A stretch of DNA of 64,000 bases from Akkermansia massiliensis (GTDB taxonomy: Bacteria; Verrucomicrobiota; Verrucomicrobiia; Verrucomicrobiales; Akkermansiaceae): the NCBI RefSeq assembly GCF_018847375.1, contig NZ_CP072036.1:1-64000 (forward strand), given 5' to 3'. Both the position numbers and the translations under genes were made by a program. Shown piece by piece: positions 30,834 through 39,392 of the stretch. The notes below the pieces were generated by a model. That model was not told the DNA's origin. It was given only the letters and a program-made list of their open reading frames with translations, and ran no database searches. Each line of letters opens with the position of its first letter. Position 1 is the first letter of the stretch.

Positions 30834-31624
30834 TCCTCTCCTTTCTTCTTCACCGCATGACGGACGGAAGAAATGTCCCTCTTCCAGCATTCAGTTTATG
30901 GAGCCGTAGCGCCGGGAATATCATTGGGGGAAATTTACGGCTCCTGCAGAAACATTTTCAGGCCTTTATGCTTGAGAATTTCACTACTCAGGATTAAATT
31001 ACTTCGCTTAATACCCTTTGAAAATGAAATTTATTCTCGTTAGTGTAGCTATCTTCAACGTATTATGTGTATGTTCCGGACTTAGAGAACTGTGTTTTGA
31101 TGAATGGTTCCATAGCACATTTTCTATTATATTTTCATCTATTGCCGCATTACTTTTTACCGTCTCATTCATTTTCTTAAGCAAGAAAATATGCAAGTAA
31201 TCTAAAATATTGACGTTGAGTAAATTAATGAATAAACAAAATTTTTATCTATCAAGGGGAAATTCTAAAAACAGAGAACACCACGAATTTTCCCATTCTC
31301 ATTATCTTCTTCATGACAATCGCTATTCCGTTGAATTACTGCACCTGGGCGTAAAAGAAACCGCCAACGCCAAATTAACTGATCCCCCGATCACGCAAAG
31401 GCTGTTATTCAGCAGTTTTTGCATTTGAAAAGAGTAATATTGCATAGGCGAATCTCCTGACGAAAAACGGAAAAGTCTCTCTACAACAGACTTCCATGCA
31501 TTTGGGCAGTCCCTCATGGGGAACGTGCCGATTCTTCTCTCTCCCATGCACCCGGAACCTGGAAAAACCGTGTGGAACAAAAAAATTGCTTTTTGCGGGG
31601 GATGTCCTAGAGTGCCTCTCCGCA
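30834..31624. other. AT-rich intergenic region, 791 bases
   Basis: Base composition falls clearly below that of the flanking genes from about 30,940 to 31,440. Apart from the possible small membrane protein at 31024-31200, no frame has recognisable content; a 66-codon frame from 31237 with several His residues has no family resemblance. The last 190 bases form the leader of mntP and contain a small hairpin (AAGTCT and AGACTT at 31473-31493). The region may be a decayed insertion. Confidence 0.5.
31024..31200 (+). CDS. Possible small membrane protein
   Basis: 58-codon frame with two hydrophobic stretches (KFILVSVAIFNVLCVCSG and FSIIFSSIAALLFTVSFIFL) and a basic end (SKKICK). Read as a gene it would be a two-helix membrane peptide. 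It lies in AT-rich sequence where chance hydrophobic frames are common, has no recognisable ribosome-binding site, and resembles no family I know. Confidence 0.3.
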   Translation: MKFILVSVAIFNVLCVCSGLRELCFDEWFHSTFSIIFSSIAALLFTVSFIFLSKKICK

Positions 31625-32224
31625 ATGAGCATGCCGCTTGCCGACTTGTTATTCCTGGCTTTCGCCCTGTCCGTAGACGCCTTTGTCGTGGCGTTCTCCT
31701 ACGGCTTGCTCATTAAGCAAAAACGCCTGAGCAACGGCATCAAGCTTTCCGTGTCCACCGGGGCGGGACAATTCCTGATGCCCGTGCTGGGCTTCCTGCT
31801 TACGGGTTCCGTCCACCAGTACATTGCCGCCTGGGACCACTGGCTGGGCTTTGTCGTCTTCACCTTCCTGGGGGTCAACGTCATCCGCGAGGGCTGGAAC
31901 CACCGCAACGAAGAAGAGCAGATGCCCCACGTCACCAGCCTGACGCTGCCCACCCTCCTGGCCGTGGGGATTGCCACCAGCATAGACGCGCTGGTGGCGG
32001 GCGTCAGCATCTACCTATCCTCCGCCCAGTGCGACGCATCCCCCACCCTCCACGCCGTGCTTTTCCCCGCCGCCGCCATCGGCTTCACCACCTTCCTGTG
32101 CACGGCGGCAGGCTTCTTCCTGACCCGGCGGCTGCACCGCTTCCCCACCTTCCACCTGGAAGCGGGAGCCGGGCTCATCCTCATCGGCCTGGGCGTGAAA
32201 ATGCTCTGTGACCATTTATGCTGA
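31625..32224 (+). CDS. mntP: Manganese efflux pump MntP
   Basis: Exports Mn2+ across the inner membrane. The 199-residue protein has six helices and the duplicated family motif with conserved acidic residues: ALSVDAFVVAFSYG in the first half and GIATSIDALVAGVS in the second, the two Asp-containing segments that line the metal path. Two ATG codons, 31625 and 31631, are possible. MntP genes are often controlled by the yybP-ykoY Mn2+ riboswitch or MntR; the 190-base leader here contains no core of that riboswitch that I can recognise. Confidence 0.93.
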   Translation: MSMPLADLLFLAFALSVDAFVVAFSYGLLIKQKRLSNGIKLSVSTGAGQFLMPVLGFLLTGSVHQYIAAWDHWLGFVVFTFLGVNVIREGWNHRNEEEQMPHVTSLTLPTLLAVGIATSIDALVAGVSIYLSSAQCDASPTLHAVLFPAAAIGFTTFLCTAAGFFLTRRLHRFPTFHLEAGAGLILIGLGVKMLCDHLC

Positions 32225-32333
32225 AAGATGCCCCGCGGCGGATGATAAAAATACTGTTCCGGCGCCGTAGTAAGTCGGAAAACAAACTGGCTCCGGCTCC
32301 TTTTTTCCGCTATTCTTAAACAAGCTTTTCCAC

Positions 32334-34562
32334 ATGAATATTTCACATCTTCTTCTCTGCACCGCCCTGCTCGCCGCGCCCGTCTGCATGGCGCAGGATC
32401 TGACGGAACCTGAAACGGAAACGCCGTCCGCCGCCAGCCAGCTTCCTGCCCCCCTGGCGCAGAAAATAGCCGCGGGTGACTTTGCCGGTCTGCAAACGGA
32501 ACTCCGCTCCTCCCTCCTGAAGGCTGGAGAACAAACCAAATCGGAGCAAAAACTGCTTCAGGACAAGCAATACCGCCACCTGCTGGACATTCACGAGCTC
32601 CTGCGCGTCACGGGACCGGACAACGTGAAGGCCGTTTTCTCCAAAAGCCCGCAGGACGCGGCCTTCATCAAGGCCTTTTTACATGACCCGGCATGGATGG
32701 AACTCTACCTGGGCGCGGGCCTGATTCCGGAAAACTCCCCGGAGGGCCTTCAAATCCTTTCCGACATCTGGAAGGCGGACAGCAGGAGCGCGGACTTCCG
32801 GGACTACCAGTCCCTCGCCACCGGGCTTGCCTCCGTCTTTTCCACAGGCCCCATGGCGGGAAAGCTGAAAACCAACTCCGCCAACAGCAACCCGGTGCGC
32901 CGTTACCAGATATTCAAGAAACTGCATCAGGAAAACAAGCTGCATCCCGGCTTCATCAAGCTGCGCCCGTGGGAAATGCGCTTCGTCGTGGGCCATACGT
33001 GGGACGACAAATCCTACGAATGGAGCAATGAGCACGTCAACCTCCCCTGGCGGCGCTATACGGACGCCTGCTGGGCCGCCCCCTACACGGGCAACAACTT
33101 CTTCGGAGACACCATCCAGGGGCCTCTCTTCTACGTGCCGTGGCGCGACGTCAACACCTCCGCGGAAAACACGCAGGTCATCGGCGGCGTGTGCGGCGGC
33201 CTCTCCTACTTCGGCACCATGGCTGCCCAGGCCCACGGCATCCCGGCCTACCCGGTGGGGCAGCCCGGCCACTGCGCCTATGCGGTGCGCGTGAAGCGCG
33301 GTGAATGGAAAGGCGGCTTCGGCGGACCGGACGGAGGCATGCACAACCACATCTTCGGCGGACAGGCCCCCACCTCCTACCTGCTGATGGAAAACGTCTT
33401 TGCGGACAACGCCAAGGCGGACCAGGCCTACCTGTGGGCCGCGCAGGCCCGCCTGGACGAAGCAGCCGGCAACAAGGACAAGGCCATCCAGGCCTGGGGG
33501 GAAGCGCTCAAGCAAACCCCGCTGCACCCGTTCTTCCGCACGGAGCTTCAGCGCCTGCTGATGGAAAAGGAAGGCATGCAGCCCATCGACTGGTACGTGT
33601 ACGCCAAAGACGCCCTCTCCCACTACAAGGGGAACGGCTTTGCCGCGTTCGACATCCTGAAAGACGTGCAGAACAAGTTCCTGATGGACATCCCATCCCA
33701 GGACCGGATCGCCTGGTTCCGGGACCTGCATGAAACCATCGCCACCACCCCCACCTCCTGGGCGGTGAAATTCCAGCCCGTGCTGGATTCCCAGTCCGCC
33801 TTCCTGACCAATCCGCAGGAAAAGGCGGCCTATCTGGAAACGGTCCTCTCCACGCACCTGAAAACGGGAGACGGCACCAACTTCGGCCAGGCGCTGGAAT
33901 GGGCCGTTAAAACCTTTGTGGAAAACGGACAGGCGGACGTCTTCTCCAACGCCTTCGCCAAGGTAGCCCAGCAGACGGGGGAAGCCGGAGCCTCCGGAAA
34001 AGCCCCCGATCCCAAGAAGCTGAAGGAAGCCTACGGCAAAGCCATCTACGCCACGGAAATGGCCCGCTCCATCCCGGCCTTCCAGACCCTGAGCAAAGCG
34101 GCCGCCTCCTTCTCTGACGCCGATACGTCTGCCAACACGGTCAATGCAGCCATCCCCCAGGGCTGGAAGCTGGTGCCCGCGGACGGCATGGTCCGGTGCT
34201 CCACCACCTGCCAGTGGGACAGCCCGTGGGACCACATCAACCTGCTGCGCCCCTGCGGCGGCTCCCAGCATACGGACAAGGAAGCGAACCCCAACGTCAT
34301 TGTGGAACTGAAAAACGGCGTAGACCTGGCCGGGCTGGTAGTCACCAAGCGCAACGGCAATGAAGACCGCATGAAGAAGATGGAGGTCTCCACCTCCACG
34401 GACGGAGCCACCTGGTTCCCCCTGGCCGCCACGGAAAACATGCCCAAGGAATGGGTCATCACCGCTCCGGAAGGAACCAAGGCCAAGTGGATCAAGGTGG
34501 AAGCCAAGAACGCCCAGCCGGAATTCATGCACCTGCGCCACATCCTCGTTTACGAAAAATAA
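32334..34562 (+). CDS. Secreted transglutaminase-like protein with discoidin-like C-terminus
   Basis: 742-residue precursor with signal peptide (NISHLLLCTALLAAPVCMAQ). After a helical N-terminal part, residues 280-350 hold a transglutaminase/papain-like core: Cys287 in GGVCGGLSYFG, followed by the strand with His313 in GQPGHCAYAVRV and then MHNHIFGG. A helical repeat-like region follows, and the last 120 residues resemble an F5/8-type (discoidin) beta-sandwich, with MKKMEVSTSTDGATWFPLA as the marker, suggesting carbohydrate or surface binding. It may be a surface-acting peptidase or crosslinking enzyme. The following gene starts 27 bases downstream and probably shares its mRNA. Confidence 0.72.
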   Translation: MNISHLLLCTALLAAPVCMAQDLTEPETETPSAASQLPAPLAQKIAAGDFAGLQTELRSSLLKAGEQTKSEQKLLQDKQYRHLLDIHELLRVTGPDNVKAVFSKSPQDAAFIKAFLHDPAWMELYLGAGLIPENSPEGLQILSDIWKADSRSADFRDYQSLATGLASVFSTGPMAGKLKTNSANSNPVRRYQIFKKLHQENKLHPGFIKLRPWEMRFVVGHTWDDKSYEWSNEHVNLPWRRYTDACWAAPYTGNNFFGDTIQGPLFYVPWRDVNTSAENTQVIGGVCGGLSYFGTMAAQAHGIPAYPVGQPGHCAYAVRVKRGEWKGGFGGPDGGMHNHIFGGQAPTSYLLMENVFADNAKADQAYLWAAQARLDEAAGNKDKAIQAWGEALKQTPLHPFFRTELQRLLMEKEGMQPIDWYVYAKDALSHYKGNGFAAFDILKDVQNKFLMDIPSQDRIAWFRDLHETIATTPTSWAVKFQPVLDSQSAFLTNPQEKAAYLETVLSTHLKTGDGTNFGQALEWAVKTFVENGQADVFSNAFAKVAQQTGEAGASGKAPDPKKLKEAYGKAIYATEMARSIPAFQTLSKAAASFSDADTSANTVNAAIPQGWKLVPADGMVRCSTTCQWDSPWDHINLLRPCGGSQHTDKEANPNVIVELKNGVDLAGLVVTKRNGNEDRMKKMEVSTSTDGATWFPLAATENMPKEWVITAPEGTKAKWIKVEAKNAQPEFMHLRHILVYEK

Positions 34563-34588
34563 CCCCTGCACCCTTTTCCATTAACGCC

Positions 34589-35806
34589 ATGTTTCATCAT
34601 CTCAACATCGTTCCCGGCCTGCTGGCCGCAGCCCTCCTCCTGTCCGCGCCCGTCCAGGCGGCCCTTCCGGCCTACAGCGCCGTGAAGGACGAGGCCAAAA
34701 CCGTCAACAAATACATGATCGTCGTGTGGGCCGGAACGGACTGGTCCCCCAAGTCACGCGAAGTCACCCGCGCCGTGGAGCACCTGGCCAAGGACTCCCC
34801 GGAACCCGTCCTCTGGTGCATCCAGGACGAACGGGAGGAAATGACGGAAGAGGAAAAGAAGCTGCCCAAGCCTCCCGGTGAAATCTGGAATATCCCGGCC
34901 ATCCAGGTGGTTTCCCCCGCCGGCGGCATGGTCTTCCTGTCCGAAGGCGTTTCCAAGGAAACGCTGCCCGCCGTCATGAAGCAGGCGCTGGAAGCCGTGA
35001 AGCAGCAGGAAAAGGCCAATGCCCTGTGGGAAAAGGCGGACGCCTCTTCCGGCGCGAACGCGGCCCTTCTCTACGGGGAAGGCCTCCAGCAGCTTCCCCC
35101 GTACGCGGCCTCCGCCAGGAAGGACATTCTGGAAAAAATCAAGAAGGCGGACCCGGAAGACACCAGGGGCATGCACTTCAAATACACCTTCAAGCACCTG
35201 CCCTATATTGAAAAGGTGCAGCGGATGGTGGAAGACTCCGGCAAAAACGGCGGCCAGAAGGACTACAAGGCCGCCCATGCCTATGTGGACAAGCAGCTCA
35301 AAATCCCCGGCCTGACTCCCCTGCAGAAACAGCAGGTCATGGCGGCCAGGTTCTGGCTCTACCGCAGCGAGGGGAAAAAGGACCAGGCGTTGAAAACCCT
35401 GGCGGACATCGCCAAAATCTCCCCCAAGACCCTGATGGGAACAGGCGCGCAGAACTACTACCGCTTCCTGACGGAACCCGTCACCCTCAAGGAGCCGCGC
35501 TTTACGGGCTATGACCTGCGCCCGGAATTTACGCCCACCCGCGTCAACATCGGCAGCATGCTCAACGGCCCCGGCAACTACAAGATCACCTTCAAGATGA
35601 ACAGCGGCGGCTGCAACATCCGCAATCCCCGCTTCATGAGGGGCAGCCGCGTGGTCAGCGAACTGCCCAAGGACCAGCAAGACAAAAACGGGCGCGAATT
35701 CACCCTGCGCCTCTCCGGTTCCGAAAAACCGGACCTGGTCTTCGACTGCCAGGGCCAGGGCTGGTTTGACGCGGACTGCGACATCATCGTAACCAAGGAA
35801 CCCTGA
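34589..35806 (+). CDS. Secreted thioredoxin-fold protein lacking CxxC
   Basis: 405-residue precursor with a signal peptide ending near VQAAL. The N-terminal domain has the thioredoxin pattern (YMIVVWAGTDWSPKS, then a cis-Pro-like NIPAIQVVSPAGG), but the redox Cys pair is replaced by WSPKS, so it should not do disulfide exchange. The middle is helical, with TPR-like content (QKQQVMAARFWLYRS), and the C-terminal 90 residues are a beta-rich domain. The two bacterial contexts I know for such domains are binding or chaperone roles. It ends at a strong bidirectional terminator and likely forms a two-gene operon with the transglutaminase-like gene. Confidence 0.7.
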   Translation: MFHHLNIVPGLLAAALLLSAPVQAALPAYSAVKDEAKTVNKYMIVVWAGTDWSPKSREVTRAVEHLAKDSPEPVLWCIQDEREEMTEEEKKLPKPPGEIWNIPAIQVVSPAGGMVFLSEGVSKETLPAVMKQALEAVKQQEKANALWEKADASSGANAALLYGEGLQQLPPYAASARKDILEKIKKADPEDTRGMHFKYTFKHLPYIEKVQRMVEDSGKNGGQKDYKAAHAYVDKQLKIPGLTPLQKQQVMAARFWLYRSEGKKDQALKTLADIAKISPKTLMGTGAQNYYRFLTEPVTLKEPRFTGYDLRPEFTPTRVNIGSMLNGPGNYKITFKMNSGGCNIRNPRFMRGSRVVSELPKDQQDKNGREFTLRLSGSEKPDLVFDCQGQGWFDADCDIIVTKEP

Positions 35807-35859
35807 TTCCTTCCGGAAAGCGGAGGCGCACAAGCCTTCTCCCTATCAAAACCTTCAAA

Positions 35860-35902
35860 AAGGCAGGATGTTCCCGCGGGAATTCCTGCCTTCCCCTTTT
35901 TC
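35860..35902. terminator. Bidirectional intrinsic terminator
   Basis: AAGGCAGGA and TCCTGCCTT form a 9-bp stem whose loop contains the further palindrome TTCCCGCGGGAA. A T-rich run follows on the forward strand and a TTTTT run on the reverse strand. It sits between the convergent genes ending at 35806 (+) and 36072 (-) and can serve both. Confidence 0.85.
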
Positions 35903-36071
35903 CCGGAAAAAGTGATTGCCCGCTCCCATGCAGGAGCTGGCGCAAGCGTTTCCTTCCTTCTTTGTCGACGAATGGAGCCGCATTCCCGGAAAAATCAAAA
36001 CGAATTGAGAGGCGGCCCGTGCATCTGCCGGCATGCTGGCGCCGTCAGCTTGGACAAGGGAAGCGCCCTGT

Positions 36072-37451
36072 TCAGCCCTTTTTCCCGCCTTCCTCCGCCA
36101 GCTTGCGGCGGTATTCCATGCGCTCCTTGATGCGCAGTTCCAGCCCGTTTCCGGTGGGGGTGTAGTAAACGCGGCCTTCCGGCAGGTAGGCCTGGGGGAC
36201 GTAATGTTCCGGATAATCATGGGAATACAGGTATTCCAGCCTGGCGGCGTCCGCACCGCCGGCGGCGGCCAGCTTCTTGCGCGTGGGCGTCCGGAGGTGC
36301 TCCGGCACGGCCAGCGTTTTTCCGTTGCGCACGTCATCCATGGCGGCATTGATGCCCATGTAGGCGGAATTGCTCTTGGGGGCCGTAGCCAGGTACACGG
36401 TGGCGTGCGCCAGCGGGATGCGGGCCTCCGGCATGCCGATCATTTCCGCCGCGCGCGCCGCGTCCAGCGCCACGCGCAGAGCGTTGGAATCCGCCAGCCC
36501 CACGTCTTCCGACGCGGCGATGACCAGCCTTCTCCCGATGAAGCGGATGTCCTCCCCGGCTTCCAGCATCATCCCCAGCCAGTACAGGGCGGCGTCAGGA
36601 TCAGAGCCGCGCATGGATTTGATGAAGGCGGAAATCGTGTCGTAATGGGAATCTCCCAGGCGGTCATACTTGATGGCCTTGCGCTGGATGGATTCCTCCG
36701 CCACGGAGAGGTTCACATGGATAACGCCGTCTTCCCCCTCCGGAGTGGACAGAACGGCCACTTCCAGCGCCGTGATGGCCTTCCGGGCGTCTCCGTCCGC
36801 CTTGGCGGCCAGGTGGTTCAGGGCTTCCTCCTCCATGTCCACGCGGGAGGCTCCCAGCCCGCGCTCCGCGTCCGCCAGGGCACGCTTCAGCAGGGCGGCC
36901 AGCTCTTCCTCCGGCACGGGTTCCAGCGGGAAAACCTGGGAGCGGGACAGCAGGGGGGAGTTGATCGCAAAGTAGGGGTTCTCCGTCGTCGCGCCGATGA
37001 ACCTGACCGTTCCCTTTTCCAGATGGGGGAGCAGGACGTCCTGCTGCGCCTTGTTGAACCGGTGCAGCTCATCCACGAAGAGGACGGTTTTCCGCCCGTG
37101 CATGCTCATCCTCATCTGCGCCTGGGCGATTTTCTCCCGGATGTCCGCCACGTTGGATTCCACACCGTTGAGCATCATGAAATGGGCGTTCGTCGTCCGG
37201 GCGATGACGGCGGCCAGGGTGGTCTTCCCGCAGCCGGGAGGACCGTAAAAAATCAGGGAGGTGAACCTGTCCGTTTCAATCGCGCGCCTGAGCAGCTTTC
37301 CCGGCGCCAGCAGGTGCCTCTGTCCCGCCACTTCATCCAGGGTGCGCGGACGCATGCGCGCGGCCAGGGGCATGGCGGACATATCCGCTCCAGGCTCGAA
37401 GCCTTCTCTCGCGTCCGCTTCCTGTAAACTGAACAGATCCATTGAAGGCAT
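36072..37451 (-). CDS. rarA: Replication-associated recombination protein A (AAA+ ATPase)
   Basis: RarA/MgsA (WRNIP1 family) acts at stalled replication forks. The 459-residue product has the family opening PLAARMRPRTLDEVAGQRHLL, Walker A YGPPGCGKTTLA, Walker B VLFVDELHRFNKAQQD, sensor 1 IGATTENPYF, the Arg finger in SPLLSRSQVF, and the C-terminal tetramerisation region with AMRGSDPDAALYWL-type sequence (here SMRGSDPDAALYWLG). The start at 37451 has the purine-rich AGTAGGT shortly upstream; an ATG three codons later (37442) is the alternative. Confidence 0.95.
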   Translation of the reverse strand: MPSMDLFSLQEADAREGFEPGADMSAMPLAARMRPRTLDEVAGQRHLLAPGKLLRRAIETDRFTSLIFYGPPGCGKTTLAAVIARTTNAHFMMLNGVESNVADIREKIAQAQMRMSMHGRKTVLFVDELHRFNKAQQDVLLPHLEKGTVRFIGATTENPYFAINSPLLSRSQVFPLEPVPEEELAALLKRALADAERGLGASRVDMEEEALNHLAAKADGDARKAITALEVAVLSTPEGEDGVIHVNLSVAEESIQRKAIKYDRLGDSHYDTISAFIKSMRGSDPDAALYWLGMMLEAGEDIRFIGRRLVIAASEDVGLADSNALRVALDAARAAEMIGMPEARIPLAHATVYLATAPKSNSAYMGINAAMDDVRNGKTLAVPEHLRTPTRKKLAAAGGADAARLEYLYSHDYPEHYVPQAYLPEGRVYYTPTGNGLELRIKERMEYRRKLAEEGGKKG

Positions 37452-37672
37452 TTTACCTACTGGGAAGGCCGGAGAAAAGGCCAATCCCCGGAATCCGGCA
37501 AGTTTCACGGAGGGAACGCCGTCCCCTCCCCGCAGAAAGAGGAGGAAAAAGAGGGGAGAAGAAATTACCCGCCCCGCCAAACGGCCATCAGCCAGGGGAG
37601 CCCGCGGCAACCGGACTCACGCCGCAGAATGCCCCTTCCCCGCGGCGGCCAGTGGAACGGTCAAGCCCCGCT

Positions 37673-38068
37673 TCAACCGGACACGGACCAGCAGGACAGC
37701 ATCAGAACCATGCAGACAGGGGCAAGAACACTGAACAGAAGCCCCGTCACCGCCAGCATCCTGCGGTTCACCTCCCAGTAACGGAGGGAGGCGATCAGCA
37801 TCCAGATGGGAAGCACAATCATGTGGATGAGCGCCAGAAGCCCCCAGCCTGCCAGCGCCAGCACGAAAAGCCAGGGTTCCGAGCCGTCCGCATCATTGCT
37901 CGGCATGAACAAGCCGAAGATACGGTACACGAATAAAAAGGAGACGAATGCGGCAAAAGGTATCCATCCCCAGCGGGCTTCCTCCTTCCGGCGGGCCATG
38001 ACCAGTTCAAGATAGGGATCATTAAACGCAGCTAGATGATTGGCAGAAGTACTTCTGAAGGGATGCAT
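37673..38068 (-). CDS. Small integral membrane protein of unknown function
   Basis: 131 residues with four hydrophobic segments (around residues 34-53, 65-90 as two segments, and 104-127) and a charged N-terminal stretch ARRKEEARWG. No motif that I recognise. The base composition is close to the flanking core genes and the frame is well formed, so it is likely real. It lies upstream of rarA on the same strand with a 221-base gap. Confidence 0.6.
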   Translation of the reverse strand: MHPFRSTSANHLAAFNDPYLELVMARRKEEARWGWIPFAAFVSFLFVYRIFGLFMPSNDADGSEPWLFVLALAGWGLLALIHMIVLPIWMLIASLRYWEVNRRMLAVTGLLFSVLAPVCMVLMLSCWSVSG

Positions 38069-38436
38069 ATCGTTTTTGGTCTCTATTATTAACCCTTCCT
38101 CCTGTCAATGATATTCAATCCCGGCGACCGCCCTTCCTGTAAGAAATTTTTTTCTCTAACAAATACGAAATATCAACTTCCGCCAATCATCTTATTGTAG
38201 CTGCAAAGTATTGCCTCATTCCGGGAAACCTGCTTGATGATGAATGAATTTTCATTCCTATCGGAATGCTGCGCTTCTGCCATTCCCATTATGGCAAAAT
38301 GTCTTTTTGAATGATTCAGATGATAGCATCGGCGGAATTTGTCATACATGAGCCATTCCGGCATGAAAAAAGACTGTCTCCGCCGCAGGAGCGGAGACAG
38401 TCCCTGAATGATGATGAACCCGGAGGTTCCGGAAAG
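38069..38436. other. Intergenic region, 368 bases
   Basis: AT-rich in its first 250 bases. A 63-codon reverse-strand frame (38173-38364) exists but has no family character and would overlap the terminator flank, so I do not call it. The end nearest 38436 contains the operon terminator. Confidence 0.55.
38366..38402 (-). terminator. Strong terminator of the amino-sugar operon
   Basis: A perfect 12-bp GC-rich stem, GACTGTCTCCGC and GCGGAGACAGTC, around a 7-base loop, followed on the reverse strand by TTTTTT. It lies 34 bases after the epimerase stop and ends the three-gene reverse-strand operon. Confidence 0.92.
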
Positions 38437-39363
38437 TTACTTGCCCAGGATGCCCTTGAAATATTCCAGCGTAGTCGCCAGGCCTTCCGGCAGGGTGTGT
38501 TTGGGCTGCCATCCGGCGCTCCGGAGCTTGTCCGCACAGGCGCGGGAATGCTTCACGTCGCCGGCGCGTTCCGGGGCATGGAGCACCTTGGAGGAGGAAC
38601 CCGCGGCCTTGATGATGTTGTCCGCCAGTTCTTCAATGGTGATCTGGCCGCCGTACCCGGCATTGAACACGCCGGTGACTTCCGGATGCTCCGCCACGAA
38701 GGTGAGGGCCCCCACGATGTCCTTCACGTAAATGAAGTCGCGCGTCTGGGTGCCGTCGCCGTACACGGTGATGTCTTCTCCCTTGACGGCTTTTTCAATG
38801 AAAATGGGCACCGCGGCGGCATAGGCCCCCTTGGGGTCCTGCCGGGGGCCGAAGACATTGAAGAAGCGCACGGCGGCCGTGTTGACCTTGCCTTCCGCCC
38901 GGAACATGTTGAGGTAGTATTCCCCATCCAGCTTGGTGATGGCATAGGGGCTCTTGGGTTCCGGGTACATGGTTTCCAGCTTGGGCACGGTGGGGTTGTC
39001 ACCATAGATGGCGGCGGAAGACGCCAGCACGATTTTCTTGACCCCGGCGGCGGAGGCTTCCTCCAGCACGTTCAGAAGGCCGTTGACGTTGATGTCAATG
39101 CATTCTCCGATCTTGCTCATGGATTCCGGCACGGAGACGAGCGCGGCCATGTGGAAGATGTAGTCCACGCCCTGCACCGCCTGGCGCACCAGTTCGCGGT
39201 CGCAGATGGAGCCTTCAATGAAGGTGTGCTTGAGCCCGTCCAGGTTCTTGAGGTAGCCCGTGCGCAGGTTGTCCAGCACGCGGATTTCCTCCGCCTTGTC
39301 CTGATAGTGTTCCACAATGTGGGAACCGATGAATCCGGCGCCGCCGGTTACGAGAATCTTCAT
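38437..39363 (-). CDS. NAD-dependent UDP-sugar 4-epimerase (SDR, WbpP-like)
   Basis: 308-residue extended short-chain dehydrogenase. The Rossmann motif is GGAGFIGSH, and the catalytic pair is YAITK with the upstream Ser in LASSAAIYGD. The segment FFNVFGPRQDPKGAYAA is typical of the WbpP/Gne subgroup that interconverts UDP-GlcNAc and UDP-GalNAc, rather than of glucose-only GalE. It is the last gene of a reverse-strand operon with a sugar kinase (29 bases upstream) and a nucleotidyltransferase. The context suggests it converts the UDP-sugar formed by the other two enzymes. Substrate is inferred from subgroup and neighbours. Confidence 0.85.
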   Translation of the reverse strand: MKILVTGGAGFIGSHIVEHYQDKAEEIRVLDNLRTGYLKNLDGLKHTFIEGSICDRELVRQAVQGVDYIFHMAALVSVPESMSKIGECIDINVNGLLNVLEEASAAGVKKIVLASSAAIYGDNPTVPKLETMYPEPKSPYAITKLDGEYYLNMFRAEGKVNTAAVRFFNVFGPRQDPKGAYAAAVPIFIEKAVKGEDITVYGDGTQTRDFIYVKDIVGALTFVAEHPEVTGVFNAGYGGQITIEELADNIIKAAGSSSKVLHAPERAGDVKHSRACADKLRSAGWQPKHTLPEGLATTLEYFKGILGK

Positions 39364-39392
39364 GTGTTTTTTCCGATGTTGGTAGGTATTGG

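Noticed and set aside
31434..31624. Possible yybP-ykoY manganese riboswitch before mntP.
   Set aside because: The conserved paired core and loop sequences of that riboswitch could not be found; only short, unspecific hairpins are present.
38173..38364. A 63-codon reverse-strand frame between the membrane protein gene and the epimerase terminator.
   Set aside because: AT-rich sequence, no recognisable family, and it overlaps the flank of the operon terminator; not enough to call a gene.
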